64,000 nt of DNA, from positions 41,377,270 through 41,441,269 of the forward strand of contig CM040422.1 in NCBI GenBank assembly GCA_022702705.1, read 5' to 3'. A model generated the notes under the pieces. It made no database searches and was not told where the DNA came from. It saw only the letters and a list, made by a program, of their open reading frames with translations. Below, in pieces: positions 45,956 to 58,092 of the stretch (the stretch's first letter is position 1; every line of letters starts with the position of its first letter). The position numbers were made by a program, and so were the translations under genes. The stretch comes from Papilionanthe hookeriana x Papilionanthe teres (taxonomy: Eukaryota > Streptophyta > Magnoliopsida > Asparagales > Orchidaceae).

Positions 45956-47431
45956 ATATCGAACGGGCGGTTGGTTCTGAACTTTAGAAATGGCGTAAGC
46001 CTTGCACTCGACAAAAAGAGGGTGAAAGATGGAGCGATAATCGAGATTGACTCAGACTTTGCACCAGCAGGCCTGTAATACGAGGAAAGTGACTAGGTCC
46101 CAGTTGACCGAGAGGAACTGCCCAGTCAGACAGTAACGAAAGTGGGTGGCCCAAGCCACTAATCTAGCAGCAAGAAAAGGAAAACAAACACTGAGGAAGA
46201 TAAGAGAATCAAGTCTGTAGTCGCTACAGCAGAAGGCAGTCTTGTCAGCGCCGCGCCCATAGAAATTCAGGAAGTACGAAGTGCTACTCTCACAGTAACC
46301 CAGCGAAGAAATAAAAATCGTCGTATCTGCAAGATGTTAACTAAACTAGCAACGGACCGGCGCGACGAGGCGAGCTGCTACGCGCGACATATACTTCAAG
46401 GACCCCGATTCACTGTGTACTCGAAGAAAGGAGGCCGACTCCGAGGATAACAGAAGAGACCAGGGAAATCTCAAGAAGATCAGAAGAAGGAAGGCTACCA
46501 CGCCACCAGATAAAGTCACCAATAATGCATAACCTTGTTGCAGGAGCAACCCTGTAGGACGTCCCGACGGAGACCACCCCCGAGGAGCCAAGATATGCAG
46601 GAGAACGTGAAGGGATTGAGCCTTATATCCCACAGTACGTCACCAGGCCTTGCCATTTGCAGATTATTCCAGAATACGAGCTAGAAAGAATGTAGAATGT
46701 CGAGAAGAAAACTTTTGAATACTTCGAGAGAATCAGAGGCGAGGAGGATCAATATACTTGAAGGCCTCGAGCTACATACAGATGTGTTCTCAGAATACAA
46801 ATAACAACAAATCGTGGATTGCATCCGGGATTTGAAAAGAATGGGCCGAGTGGGCCGCCTAAGAGAAAACACTTACTCGGAACCCCAGAGATGGATGCCA
46901 GGGAAAGGTAGAATTACAATACAATGTGGATGCTGCTACAACTTCGCAGAAGACAGGAAGGGAAACCCACCTGGAATACTCCGTCATGGCAAGGTAAATC
47001 CAATGCCATTAGTCATCAAAAGAATGGTAAAGAGAATGATAACATGGAGGGTACTGCCGGCAGATTGCATACCCAACGGTTGCATCATTAACATTTACAA
47101 GCGAGGTGACCGCATACCCCCGCACATAGATCACCACGACTTTGTCGGACCTTTCTACACAGTTTCTTTTCTGAACGAATGTAATATCATGTTAGGATCT
47201 GACCTCCGGATAGCAGGCCCAAATGAGTTCCGAGGGCCAGTAAAGATACCATTTCCGGTAGGTTCCGTCATGATACTGAAGGGCAACGGAGCAGATGTCG
47301 CTAAACATTGCATACCGGGAGTACCAATGAAGCGGATCTCGGCTACTTTCGGAAGGATGGATGACGAGAAAGCACCTTACCACTTCCAGGCTGGACCGGA
47401 GCTAGAGAGCCTCCGGCCTTACGAGTGGTGA
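45956..47431 (+). pseudogene. AlkB-type 2OG-Fe(II) dioxygenase ORF carried by the element, copy c (core intact)
   Basis: The expected start codon at 45956 reads ATA instead of ATG, then SNGRLVLNFRNGVSLALDKK, the N-terminal module shared with ORF1. Stops near 46078 and 46094 and frameshifts break the linker. The catalytic part is open for 205 residues (46814-47431). It shows CIINIYKRGDRIPPHIDHHD with iron ligands His104 and Asp106, IPFPVGSVMILKGNGADVAK, distal His165 and the 2-oxoglutarate Arg174 (numbered from 46814). In the usual R-x5-R the second Arg is Gly180 here; the older copy has Arg. Overall it resembles plant ALKBH9/10-type RNA m6A demethylases. It follows integrase by ~215 bp. Proposed role, inferred: removing methyl marks from the element's RNA. 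An unrelated substrate cannot be excluded. Confidence 0.82.
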
Positions 47432-48317
47432 GTTACATGAAAAATATCACACCTCCAACGTACATCCATACGACATCCTTGCCAAGGATGGCTTGGAAGG
47501 TGATGTTATTGACCATGTACCTCTCTATTCAGACATGGATTTTTGACAGATGCCTTTTTGGATGGATCGGGAAAGATCATACATAGTCCGTTTTGGGTCT
47601 ATATGGATTGTATGAGATGTATTCCAGATCGAGTTGTATGTTGTATCTTCAACATGATTGGAATAAAAGTGACCATGTCACATTTTTGGCCTTCACCTCT
47701 TTTGTGCAAGTTGATTGAGAAACGCCATTAAAGTTAAATGATCTTCGAACAAAGAACAGAAAAGAAACAAAAAAAAAAGATAAAAAGAAAACTTTCCTTA
47801 AAAATCTAAAAAATGATGAACACCAAATTCACATGAACATTAAATGAATGATAAAATAAATTTGAATCGTTAAAAGACAAATAAAATGAACATAAATTTC
47901 AAATCGAATCTCAATCAAAAATTCAAATTCAACTTTCCAAATTTCAAATCAAGTCTCAAGCAAAAATTCAAATTCCACCTTCCAGATCTCAAATCAAATC
48001 TCAATCAAATTCAGACTCAATCTTCCAAATCTGAAATCCAATCCGTTCTGCTCTCTCCTTTGTCTGGGATGGAAGCAGTCGATTCCATTGACATGGAGCC
48101 ACGAGGTTTTCGATTCGAATCTAGTGGCAAGGAATTATATCCAATTCAAACCAGCAACTCTCAATCAACTCTTTTGATAAGGATATGTAGCATCTACATA
48201 TTCCCTCCTAATTTGTTTCTTTCCACAAAAAAAGATCTTTTACAACTTTCATGAAAATCTCGAAACACCAAAATTCCACACTTTTCAAATCAACACTACA
48301 AATCTTTACAAAATCAA
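47432..48317 (+). other. 3' UTR proximal part of the giant element
   Basis: The first ~300 bp match 9869-10190 after the other AlkB-type ORF. An A-rich stretch follows (47740-48060) in which short SNLNQ-like repeats appear by translation (47886-48010), probably not a gene. No supported coding sequence. Confidence 0.5.
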
Positions 48318-49630
48318 TTACCATTCAAAATCAAATTCTTGGGGTTGAGGATTTTACATCTGAGACTGCATTGCCTTAGGATTCTTTCCCTATCGCAATG
48401 AAATACATCAAAATTCAAACTTTTGGGGTTGAGGATTTTACATCCGACACTGCATTGCTTTAGGATTCTTTCCCTATCGCAATGAAATACATCAAATTCA
48501 AATTCTTGGGGTTGAGGATTTTACATCCGATACTGCATTGCTTTAGGATTCTTTCCCTATCGCAATGAAATACATCAAAATCAAATTCTTGGGGTTGAGG
48601 ATTTTACATCCGATACTCGCATTGCTTTAGGATTCTTTCCCTATCGCAATGAAATACATCAAAATCAAATTCTTGGGGTTGAGAATTTTACATCCGAGAC
48701 TGCATTGCTTTAGGATTCTTTCCCTATTGCGATGAAATACATCCAAATTCAAATTCTTGGGGTTGAGGATTTTACATCCGAGACTGCATTGCTTTAGGAT
48801 TCCTTCCCTATCGCAATGAAATACATCAAAATTCAAATTGTTGGGGTTAAGGATTTTACATCCGAGACTGCATTGCTTTAGGATTCTTTCCCTATCGCAA
48901 TGAAATACATCAAAATCAAACTTTCGAGGTCGAGGATTTTACATCCGAGACCGCATCGTTTTAGGATTCTTTTTCTATCGCAATGAAATACATCAAAATC
49001 AAATTCTTGGGGTCGAGGATTTTACATCCGAGACCGCATTGCTTTAGGATTCTTTCCCTATCGCAATGAAATACATCAAAATCAAACTTTTGGGGTCGAG
49101 GATTTTATATCCGAGATCGTATCGCTTTAGGATTCTTTCCCTATTACAATGAAATACATCAAAATCAAATTCTTGGGGTTAAGGATTTTACATCCGAGAT
49201 CGCATCGCTTTAGGATTCTTTCCCTATCGCAATGAAATACATCAAAATTCAAACTTTTGGGGTTGAGGATTTTACATCCGAGACTGCATTGCTTTAAGAT
49301 TCTTTCCCTTTTGCAATGAAATGCATCAAAATCAAACTTTTGGGGTTGAGGATTTTACATCCGAGACTGCATTCCTTTAGGATTCTTTCCTTATTGCGAT
49401 GAAATACATCCAAATCAAACTTTTGGGGTTGAGGATTTTACATCTGAGACTGCATTGTTTTAGGATTCTTTCCCTATTGCAATGAAATACATCAAAATCA
49501 AATTCTTGGGGCCGAGGATTTTACATCCGAGATCGCATCGCTTTAGGATTCTTTCCCTATCGCAATGAAATACATCAAAATCAAACTCTTGAGGTTAAGG
49601 ATTTTACATCCAATGCCGCATTCCTCTGAG
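48318..49630 (+). repeat. ~83-bp satellite-like tandem array, about 15 copies
   Basis: The word TTAGGATTCTTTCCCTATCG recurs about every 83-84 bp, with GAGGATTTTACATCCGAGAC and CAATGAAATACATCAAAATC in each unit. Copies differ by a few bases and one-base indels; the last units are more diverged. The array lies between the AlkB-type ORF and the 3' LTR. It shares no sequence with the 98-bp array at the same place in the older element. Confidence 0.9.
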
Positions 49631-50068
49631 ATCTCTCCTCATTGTAGTGGTTCAATCCAATCAATTTAATTTTTCTTTTGAGGTTGAAGATGTTACATCT
49701 GAAACCACAAAATTCCAATTTTCATTTCAAGTTCCAATCCCTTCAAATTAATTTTGACAAAACTTCAATTTAAATTAAAACTCAAGCTAAAATCTAAACT
49801 TACACATCAAAACTTAAACTGAAACAAAATAAAATCTAAATTAAAATTCCCCAGTGTCATGTGATTTGGGATTCACCTCATTTTCCTTTCTCCAACGAGA
49901 GTTCGGAATCTCCAGTCTCGCAGATATACTCGACACTCCCTACGGAAATTCTTCTACTTCGTCCTAAGTTTGTCACTTGGACATCTATGTTAGTTTTGTT
50001 GATCTTTTCGGTCAATGCCAATACGCGCGTATGCTTGGTTAGCACACCACACCTATTGGGGGTCCATT
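49631..50068 (+). other. Spacer before the 3' LTR, with candidate polypurine/complementarity region
   Basis: No gene. The last 20 bases before the LTR contain CCTATTGGGGGTCCA. Its only purine run is GGGGG, so it is a weak polypurine tract, the site where plus-strand DNA synthesis should start. Positions 50049-50066 are the exact reverse complement of leader positions 21894-21911. Confidence 0.5.
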
Positions 50069-53000
50069 TGTTGACCTCATTTTTGATGAGGTCTTCTCTT
50101 TTTCTCTTTAGTACTTAAGATCTAGCCTTATGCTTTTCCTTTGACTATCCTAGAGGATTATAATTGGGACCCACCACCTAGAAATTCAAACCACTTCTTA
50201 ACTCCCTGCAAACTCCACAAACTTGACTATAGACCCCTAATCACCTAGAGGGTTGAAATCAAATGTGGAAGTTTAAAGGATGAGTTCCTATAGGACTCTT
50301 TGGCCTTAGGATCGCTCAGGTGGCCTCGGTCCGGTGAAGGGCCGACTTACACACACACTACACCTATACACTACACTTTCACACACATCCTAAAAACACA
50401 CCCATACCTAACTCGACCTCCCGACTCATGAAGGTGATTCACATGGATGGTCCTTAACCCCTCGACCCTTGCGCAAGAGGGTTAGGAACAACATAGCGGA
50501 TGCCTCAAATGAGTCCCTTCATGGCTCATGTGGGATTGATATGGCTTCATGGCTCAACCAAAATGATTTCATTCCACTTACAATTACTCAATCTTCATTT
50601 TTGCAAATTTTCAATTTTTGACCGCCAGGACCCTACACCCGCCTAGCCTACCCAAAGCCCTTGAAATTACCAAAATTTTTCAAATTTTCCAAATCACCCA
50701 AAATTCCCCAAAATTAACCTTCAAAATTTCCTCACCAATCAAGTTGATCATCCATAGCCAAAAATACCAAAAATTCCAAAAATACCTCCCAATACCCTCC
50801 AAATACCCAAAATACCCCTCTTGACCCAAAAATCCAAAAATTCAGAAAATTCCCAGAAAATTCTAAAAAATCCCAAATATTCTCAATTTCATTTTGTTAA
50901 ACTACACCATGGGTCAATTTTGTCAATTTACCCCACTTTTGTCAAAACCCCCAATTAGACCCATTTTAACCCTAAGTGAACCCAATGTCCAGCCAAACCT
51001 ACCCAATTGACCCAAATTCTAGTCCAATTCAATTCTAAACTTCAATTTAACATTCAAAACACCAATCTAGACTAGATCCAAGTCCAATTTGATTTATATT
51101 TGAATCCAATTTCACTTTTGGCCTTAAATCCCAATTTGGACCCATGACCCAAACCTAGCCCAAACTAACCCAATTCAACTCCAATTAACCCCAAACCTTT
51201 TCTAAACCTTCCCTAACATTCCCACAAGCAAAACACTAACATGATTTGCCCAAAGTTTTGACCCAAACCCCACTCAAATTAAACCCAAAGCTAAAAGGCC
51301 CAATTTTGACCTAAACCCAAACCTAACCCAAATAAGCCCAAACCCCAAAATCAAAACCCAACCAAAGCCAAAACCTCTTTGAAACACTCCCATAAATATT
51401 TCACAACATTTATTTTACATCAATTTCAACCCTAGCCCAACATTGGCCCAAGTTAGCCCAATTTGACCTACATTGGCCCATTTACCAAAGAGGTCCAAAT
51501 CCAACCCAATTCAAGCCCAAACCACTTTAAATTTATTCCAAATCATTCATGAAACCTAACTAAATTAAATTCAACACTTATTGGATCCTATCCTTTACAA
51601 AATTCTCATCCTAAAATTTGTTTTGAAATCTAAAAGCCCACTCTCTAAACCATCTTGAAAGCCCATCCAAAGTGAAATCCAAAAGCCTAAAGCCCACATG
51701 ACAATTCCTTCTCATCATCCCTTTAATTGGGATCAATTCCTAAGTCCCAAATCAATCATCAAATCAACCTAAATCAAGAACCATCTAAATTTTTCACTAA
51801 ATTGCCAAAATCTCCAAATTCCTTTTTCATATAAATGGATCCACTTTTCCTAAGTCAAGAATGAGCCAAATGAAGCCACATGCAAGCCATGGACAAGCCA
51901 CATGGAGCCATGGAAGGTTTGACATGTGACCAAGCCATTAATGGCAAAAGGAGGGCCCCCTTTCCTAATCCTTCATTAAGCCTTTTTAACCATAAGCATG
52001 TCACACACTAAACCATGCTTAGCCACCTCACCATGGATGGAGACTTCACCACTCCATGGAAGCTGACCCAAGTGACTCTTTTCAACCCAAAACCAGGCCT
52101 TGGGTGGTGCACCTAGCCCAAAAGGATGGGTTGACCCAAATCAAGCCAAAGTGGCCTCTCCCCCATACCATTTTAATCAAAGCACTTTACACATGTCCAA
52201 GCCCAATTGACTTCACCATTGCCAAGCCCTGACCTCCCTTGTCAAGATGGTGACCCCTGCCTGCCGGCCAGCCACCTGGGCCGCCGAAAAACACCACACC
52301 CGAGAGCTCACATGTGAGCCAACATTGAAATTCCACCTTGCTGAGCTGCCCCATGCCCAATGGCCACCATGGCTGTTCTTCCCTTGACCTAAGCAGCTGA
52401 TCCCAAGCCTTAAGTCCCCCTGGGAGAGCCTCCACCCTCTCCTATTTAAACACCCCCTCTCTCGGCCATGGGAGAGGTACTGAACCAACCTTAAGGAAAC
52501 TCTGCCAAAATCATTCCAGACCACTCTCTACACATAGAGAACTTCGACTCCTACCGGATTCCGACCCCAATTCCCTCTAGCCGAGCTCAATTTTGAGTTC
52601 AAACTTCAACGACAAAACCGAGACACTTCTTCACAGTGGACCAATCCCCAAATTGATTGAACCTACACCTTCACCGGACCGAGGAAGAAGTCCACCAAGC
52701 AAAAGCCCCTTCTCCGAAGCCGACCATCCGTTCCGGACTCCAAGCTTTGTAATAGGCTGTGGTCGAAATCCTACCTAGACAATTCACCAGACCAGGAGAC
52801 TTCATCTGGAGCTTGCTAGGACGCAATCGAAGGTGACATAACCCTCAGATTGAAGCCACACTTCTCTGAGCTAAGGTATGTGCTAACTCTTTATCCCGAG
52901 CTTATGGAGATTCTCCTTTTCAAATGCCTTAATTTCAATGTATGATCACCGTATAGATGTATTCGTCTCTTCAAGACGAATCCATAGAGCACAAGAACAC

Positions 53001-56000
53001 AAAAATCTGTTAAGTATTGAGTAAGATATTAAGGATTTAGTGTGGACGGTTCTCGGGCTAGGAGGCTTGGGGACGATGAACGGATGCCGTTCATTTAATA
53101 CACGCGCAGACGGACGGCCAGGATCGCGCCGGATGAGGAGACGGAATGATACAGCCGGCCCCTGAGCGCCGAGTCGGACGGCGGTGCCGAATCGAACACG
53201 CCGCGTGGCCTTTCGAGACGCCGAGGTCGAGTCGGCGCCGCGTGGATAAGTAGAAAAATAGAGTTATTTTCCTATTTATTTAATTACCGTAACTTGAAAA
53301 ATTCATAACTTTGTGTAGGAAAATCAGAAAAATAAAATAAAAATACCCACTTGCTCAAGTGAACGTAGGAGAATAATGTGGAAAAAAATCATTTAATTTC
53401 ATCAAGTATTTTATTTTTAATAATTTATTTACTCTCTGCACATTTTCAATTCTCCATGCATGTATACAATTCACCATGGCATGAGACCATAGTGGCTTTT
53501 AAGCCTCCGAATTTGGGAACATTCCCTGAATTTTCCAAAGTCGAGGCCATCCCTATGAAGAGTTATTGATTTTTCAACTCTAGGTTGCTAGTTTAAGTAT
53601 TTTAATTCCAATAATTATCATATTGTGAAATAAACTCTAGGAAAATTTGGTGATGTTTATTATGGCCAGAGGAACCTAGGAAAAATAGGTTTTGAATTAA
53701 TCCACTTGGAATAACCCTAATTGGCTTAAACACCCAAAATAGGTCCTTAATTAATTAGAGCTAATCATACATCAAATTGACTTGAAATTAATTCTCCACT
53801 GACCTTTAGGATCGAGGAACCCACCATAAAAATTTGAAGTCAATTGGACTTGGTTAGCCTCTACTAAATGTGTTGATCAAGCCATTTAGCCAATTTAAAC
53901 TTTAAAAATTCATAACTTTCAAAATACTTTTAAAAAATTCACTAAATTGGTTTTGGAGCCTCTCTGATATCAGGGGAATTTAAGGAAAATAAAATTGTAA
54001 TTTTTTAAAAAAGTTGATTTTTTGCATAATTTTAATATTTTAATAATTAAAAAATAATAAAAATCACAAAAATAATAAAATTCACCAAAATGTCACATTT
54101 TAAATTTTAATCACTTGGGAACAAACCCCATATTTTTCTTAAGTCTCTATAATGAGATATTAAATTTTAAAGTCCTAAGGAAATTTTAAAATTAAAAAAT
54201 GTATATTTTTAGTATTTCCACTAAAATAATTCTAATAAATCAAAGAGAAATCGGAAAATTATAAAAATTGATTCTCTGATTTCCTTGATATCGAGAGATT
54301 TTTCAAAAAATATAAAATTCATTTTTCAACCTTTATTTTATTTTTAAATTAATTAATACTCCAAAACTCAAAATAATTATAATAAAAAGAATATAATTCA
54401 AAAAATCACCAAAATTGGTCCAAGTGATTCTCTAGTCATTACGAATGTCCCATAATTTTCTTAAGGACAGAAACTTTCCTTGGTCATATTATTAAATTTT
54501 CCTCGAAATCCCTATTTTCCACCAAAAATAATTACATAAATAAATTAAATACGTAAAAAATCACATTTTCTCGCTCTCATGCCTTTATTGACATATGAGT
54601 GAAGTCACATAAAAATTTCAAGTTCATTTAAGCTCAATTTAGTGAGTTATGAAATTATTAAGCTTGAAGTGGCAAAATGGTAATTAAAATTTTAACCTTT
54701 AATTAAAACTTTAGGCTTAATAAAATTAAAGAGTAAAGTATTTGATCCTAATCTAATTTGATGATCGAAATTTGAATAATAAGGGTAGAAACCTATTAAA
54801 CAATTTAAAAATAATTGAAATAAACCTTAATTAAATAATTGATTAAATTTGAAGAATAATAAAATTGGAATTATTAAAATAGGGATATTATTAGGAAGAG
54901 ATTTGTTCTTTAATTTAAGAATCCCTAAATTAATCATCTCAATAATATTTAATTCCTAATTAAAATGATAATCCAAATTTAAGATTTAAAATGCTAAAAG
55001 ACTTAATCATTAAATTAAATTAAAGTTAAATTATTTAAATTAAATCCTTTTAAAATTTCAATTAAATTAATACTTTAATAATTAAAATTAAATCATCTTT
55101 AAAAAATTTAAAAAAAATAAAATATTAAATTAAAATTAAAAATAAAATTAAATTAAAATTTGAATTAAATTAAATTAAATTAAATTAAATTAAATCAAAT
55201 TAAATTAAATTAAATCAAATTAAATTAAATTAAATTAAATCATATCAAATCAAATTAAATTGAATTAAATTAAATTAAATAATAGAATCAAGTTAAAATT
55301 AAAATCAAATTAAATTAAATTAAAATTAAAACTAAACCAAATTAAATTAAATTAAAGTTAAATTAAATTGAATTAAAATAACATCACCTAAGACATAAAG
55401 AAATTCAAAAATAAATATAAAGCAACTTCAACACTATTCCAAATTTAAACCCGTTAACTGAAATTAAATTAAATCACAAACCATTTGAACATCAATTTGC
55501 CCTCAAAAGCTTTTGTTGTCATAACTCCTAAACAGAACGTTAAATGAAATGTTACTTCCCTCATAGTGATATTCAAATGTCCTAATTCACTGACTAAGAT
55601 AACAACAAAACTTGAATTCCTGGACGATTAATTCATTTGTATAATTAAATTCTCTTGGACTTAAAAATAATCCTAGAAATATTGAAAAGATGTTTAAGAT
55701 TCTTCTTAAACACTTTCTCAATATGATAGGATGTTTATGAGAACAACTGAACTTAATTGTTCTTTGATGAAGAAAATCATCCTTAAACCAAAACACAAGA
55801 ACCTATACGTCATAGGAGATGACTAGCTACAGGATTAGAACTTGGTAAAAACCATAACCCTTCCCTTAGTTTTACCTAGAACTTGTTCTAAATGCTTAAA
55901 TATTCTAAATTGTGTTTTAAGTGCAACTTGGGATGACGTGAAGACCCTCCAGTACGCTTTTATTTTATCAGCAAATTACTTTATCGCAATTTACTTAATC

Positions 56001-57480
56001 GCATCGCACCTACTTTTCTTGCATGATAAACAACCGTTGCATGAAAACCCACACTTTTAGGATAGTCCCTAAAACCGAAACCATAACTAAATTAAAAGTC
56101 ATTGCAAGATAAAATTCACCGCCACAACATTTCAAAATATAAAACAACTCAAAATTTAATCACAAACGTAACACAAAACCGCAATTACAACTAAATTAAA
56201 ACGTCTTGTTGGATGATCGGGAATACCTCGATGATGTAACCTACGTGTTGCTAACGGGATTTCCACGGTCTAAATGAAAGTGTGGAACTCATTTAGTTGA
56301 GTTTAGCAAATTCATCCGGACTAAGTGAATCCGATAAAAATAACGATGCCGGAAGGATGGAACCGTGAGATCTTAACCGGTGTTGTTATAATCAACTTTA
56401 AGATTTGTTTTAATTAAAAAATAAAAAAACACTTGGAAATTAAGAATTTCTCTAAACCAAAACACTTTTTTCATCTCCTGATTTATGACTTCTAAAACTA
56501 AACCTCTGCAACAACAAGGAGCTTGGAGCACAGTGAGCAGTACGACCATCGTCATCAGCAGAAACCTCGAATCCGCTTCAAGCATAACTTTCTTAGAATT
56601 AAATAACTAAGCCATAAGACTTCGAGGTAGTTTGCCTAGTGCAACATAAATCCTCAACCTTTTGTTAGGCATTTGCATTGCAAATTAAGCCCTAACCGGT
56701 CTTAGGATTCCGAGGTAGTATAAACCCTCATATCTTCGAGGCTATTTGTATGATTTTATCATACAAATATAAGTCCAAATTAATTAAAAATTGGCAAGAT
56801 CAAAACATTAAGTAAACATTAGGGCCTTCCTAAATTCAAGCCAAACAACGTGATAATCGAAAATTACCGAAGTTCGCTTCGAATCCGTAATTTCTCCTAC
56901 CTTTCTTCCTTCGGATTCCCAAAATAAAATATTCCAAATTCGATCAATTCCACTATCGAAATTTCAAAATTCAATCCCTTGAAAACTTAAAATTTGAAAT
57001 TCTTGAGAGCGAACTATCGATTATTATCGAGAGTTTTCTTAGGTGATTCCCATCACTTAAGATGTAATTAACTATAGGGGCTTGCCCTTATAGGGAATTT
57101 TAAGAACCTGAGTAATATAAACCCCGTTTAATGTTTTCATATTAAGCGGTGGAATTTGTCGGCTTATAAAATTGGTTCGCAAACCAAACGGATGTCACAA
57201 ATCTTCTAGTTTATTTAATCAAGCCCCATCATCAAACAATTGGTGTCTATTCTTCGAGATAGATACACGGTTTGCGATGCGGTGCTCGTTTATATAAACT
57301 ATTCGGGATGTGAGATCAATTTGATTTCATATCTTAAAATTTTCAAATTTAAAATTATTTTCAAAATCAAATACTACTTTTCAAATTATTTATTTAAATT
57401 AAATTAAAAATTTACCGACAATTTCTGTTAGGCGACCCCCTTTTCAAAATAAAACACACAACCTAAAAATAATGCTGACA
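50069..57480 (+). repeat. 3' LTR (7.4 kb) of the giant element
   Basis: It runs from TGTTGACC to GCTGACA, matches 14242-21648 throughout and is followed by the ATACT duplication. Landmarks: C/A-rich tract 50620-52200, TATA candidate 52443-52450, palindrome 53076-53094, AT-rich repeat about 55085-55375, duplicated LTR-end motif near 57415-57427. In the CpG-rich block its differences from the 5' LTR include several CAG/CTG versus CG exchanges (53150-53240 against 17320-17420). Confidence 0.92.
52443..52450 (+). promoter_or_regulatory. Candidate TATA box, 3' LTR of the giant element
   Basis: TATTTAAA with the same flanks (TCTCC before, CACCCCCTCTCTC after) as 16614-16622. In a 3' LTR it could drive transcription into flanking DNA. 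Confidence 0.45.
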
Positions 57481-57485
57481 ATACT
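57481..57485 (+). repeat. Target-site duplication ATACT, right copy
   Basis: It follows the 3' LTR terminus at 57480 and matches 14237-14241. Confidence 0.9.
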
Positions 57486-58092
57486 TTGTTATAGTTTCGT
57501 GCGGGGTCGAAATTTGTTCGGATCGGCGAAATTTGAATAAAACATTATTTTAAAATAAATAAAAAAAGAAAACCAAAAATCCAAAAACTCTCTCACGCAC
57601 GCATGCCTCGCCTCTCCCTCCCTGTCGCGCCCAGGCAAAACCCTAGGAGAATTGAACCGAGCTCTCCTCTTCTCCTCGCCAAGCTTTGATCCCCCCTCCT
57701 CGTACGCGTGCTATGGTAACGGCTTCCACCTGCTCTCTGCCGCACTCCAGCCTTCTATGCCTTTTCCTCACCCGTTCTGCCGCAATTTTTGTCGCCACTT
57801 CCGAACTTGTCGCATTCGGCTAGCTCCATCGACAAGCAAGGTAAGATCCCTCCTCTCCTCTTGCTATAAAAAAAACCCAAATTGGGGAAGAGGTTGGTGT
57901 TTTTTTTGTTGAAATTTTGGGGAGGAGAAGAGAGGAGAAAGGGTTGTGGAAGCTTTGGGTTGCTGGAGCTTTACTGGTTTGTGTTATTTCTTGTGTGTTC
58001 TCTGGGCTATTAGAGAAAGGAATTTTGGATTTCTGCATCAGGGTGTAAGAGTTCTTCCCTTTTCAAAAATTCACTAAATTGGTTTTGGAACC
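57486..58092 (+). repeat. Type-B LTR of the older element, continued
   Basis: Across the insertion this is the continuation of 13707-14241. It contains a pyrimidine-rich, CpG-containing stretch (57590-57840), a donor-like AAG/GTAAGA at 57840-57841 and TATAAA at 57865-57870. The 86-residue ORF at 57652 has no recognisable domain. The final ~30 bp before 58093 resemble a segment inside the giant LTRs (compare 53933-53960), so the two LTR types share more than their first 250 bp. No coding gene is supported. Confidence 0.5.

Larger units (their letters stand above)
14242..57480 (+). mobile_element. Giant Tat/Ogre-type LTR retrotransposon (43.2 kb with its nested insertion; ~27.5 kb without)
   Basis: Matching LTRs at 14242-21648 and 50069-57480, a PBS after the first, an internal coding region and a 5-bp target-site duplication (ATACT) define a complete insertion. 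Internal order: leader, ORF1, gag, protease remnant, [minus-strand nested element], linker, reverse transcriptase, RNase H, aRNH, integrase, AlkB-type ORF, 83-bp satellite, 3' LTR. Subtracting the nested 15,747-bp element and one TGTAC gives about 27.5 kb, at the upper end of known plant LTR retrotransposons. In the first ~200 bp the two LTRs differ by roughly 2-3%, so the insertion is fairly recent. Coding parts are broken by stops and frameshifts, some possibly sequencing artefacts. Confidence 0.92.

Noticed and set aside
46346..46633. 95-residue minus-strand ORF opposite the AlkB linker
   Set aside because: It is antisense to the linker of the AlkB-type ORF, has no counterpart opposite 8700-9050, and shows no domain.
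48318..49630. CRISPR-like array
   Set aside because: Repeats are contiguous ~83-bp units without unique spacers, in a plant retrotransposon 3' UTR; it is a satellite.
57652..57912. 86-residue ORF with GC-rich context as a possible host gene exon
   Set aside because: It sits inside the type-B LTR continuation, has no recognisable domain, and the donor-like GTAAGA at 57841 more likely belongs to an LTR leader.
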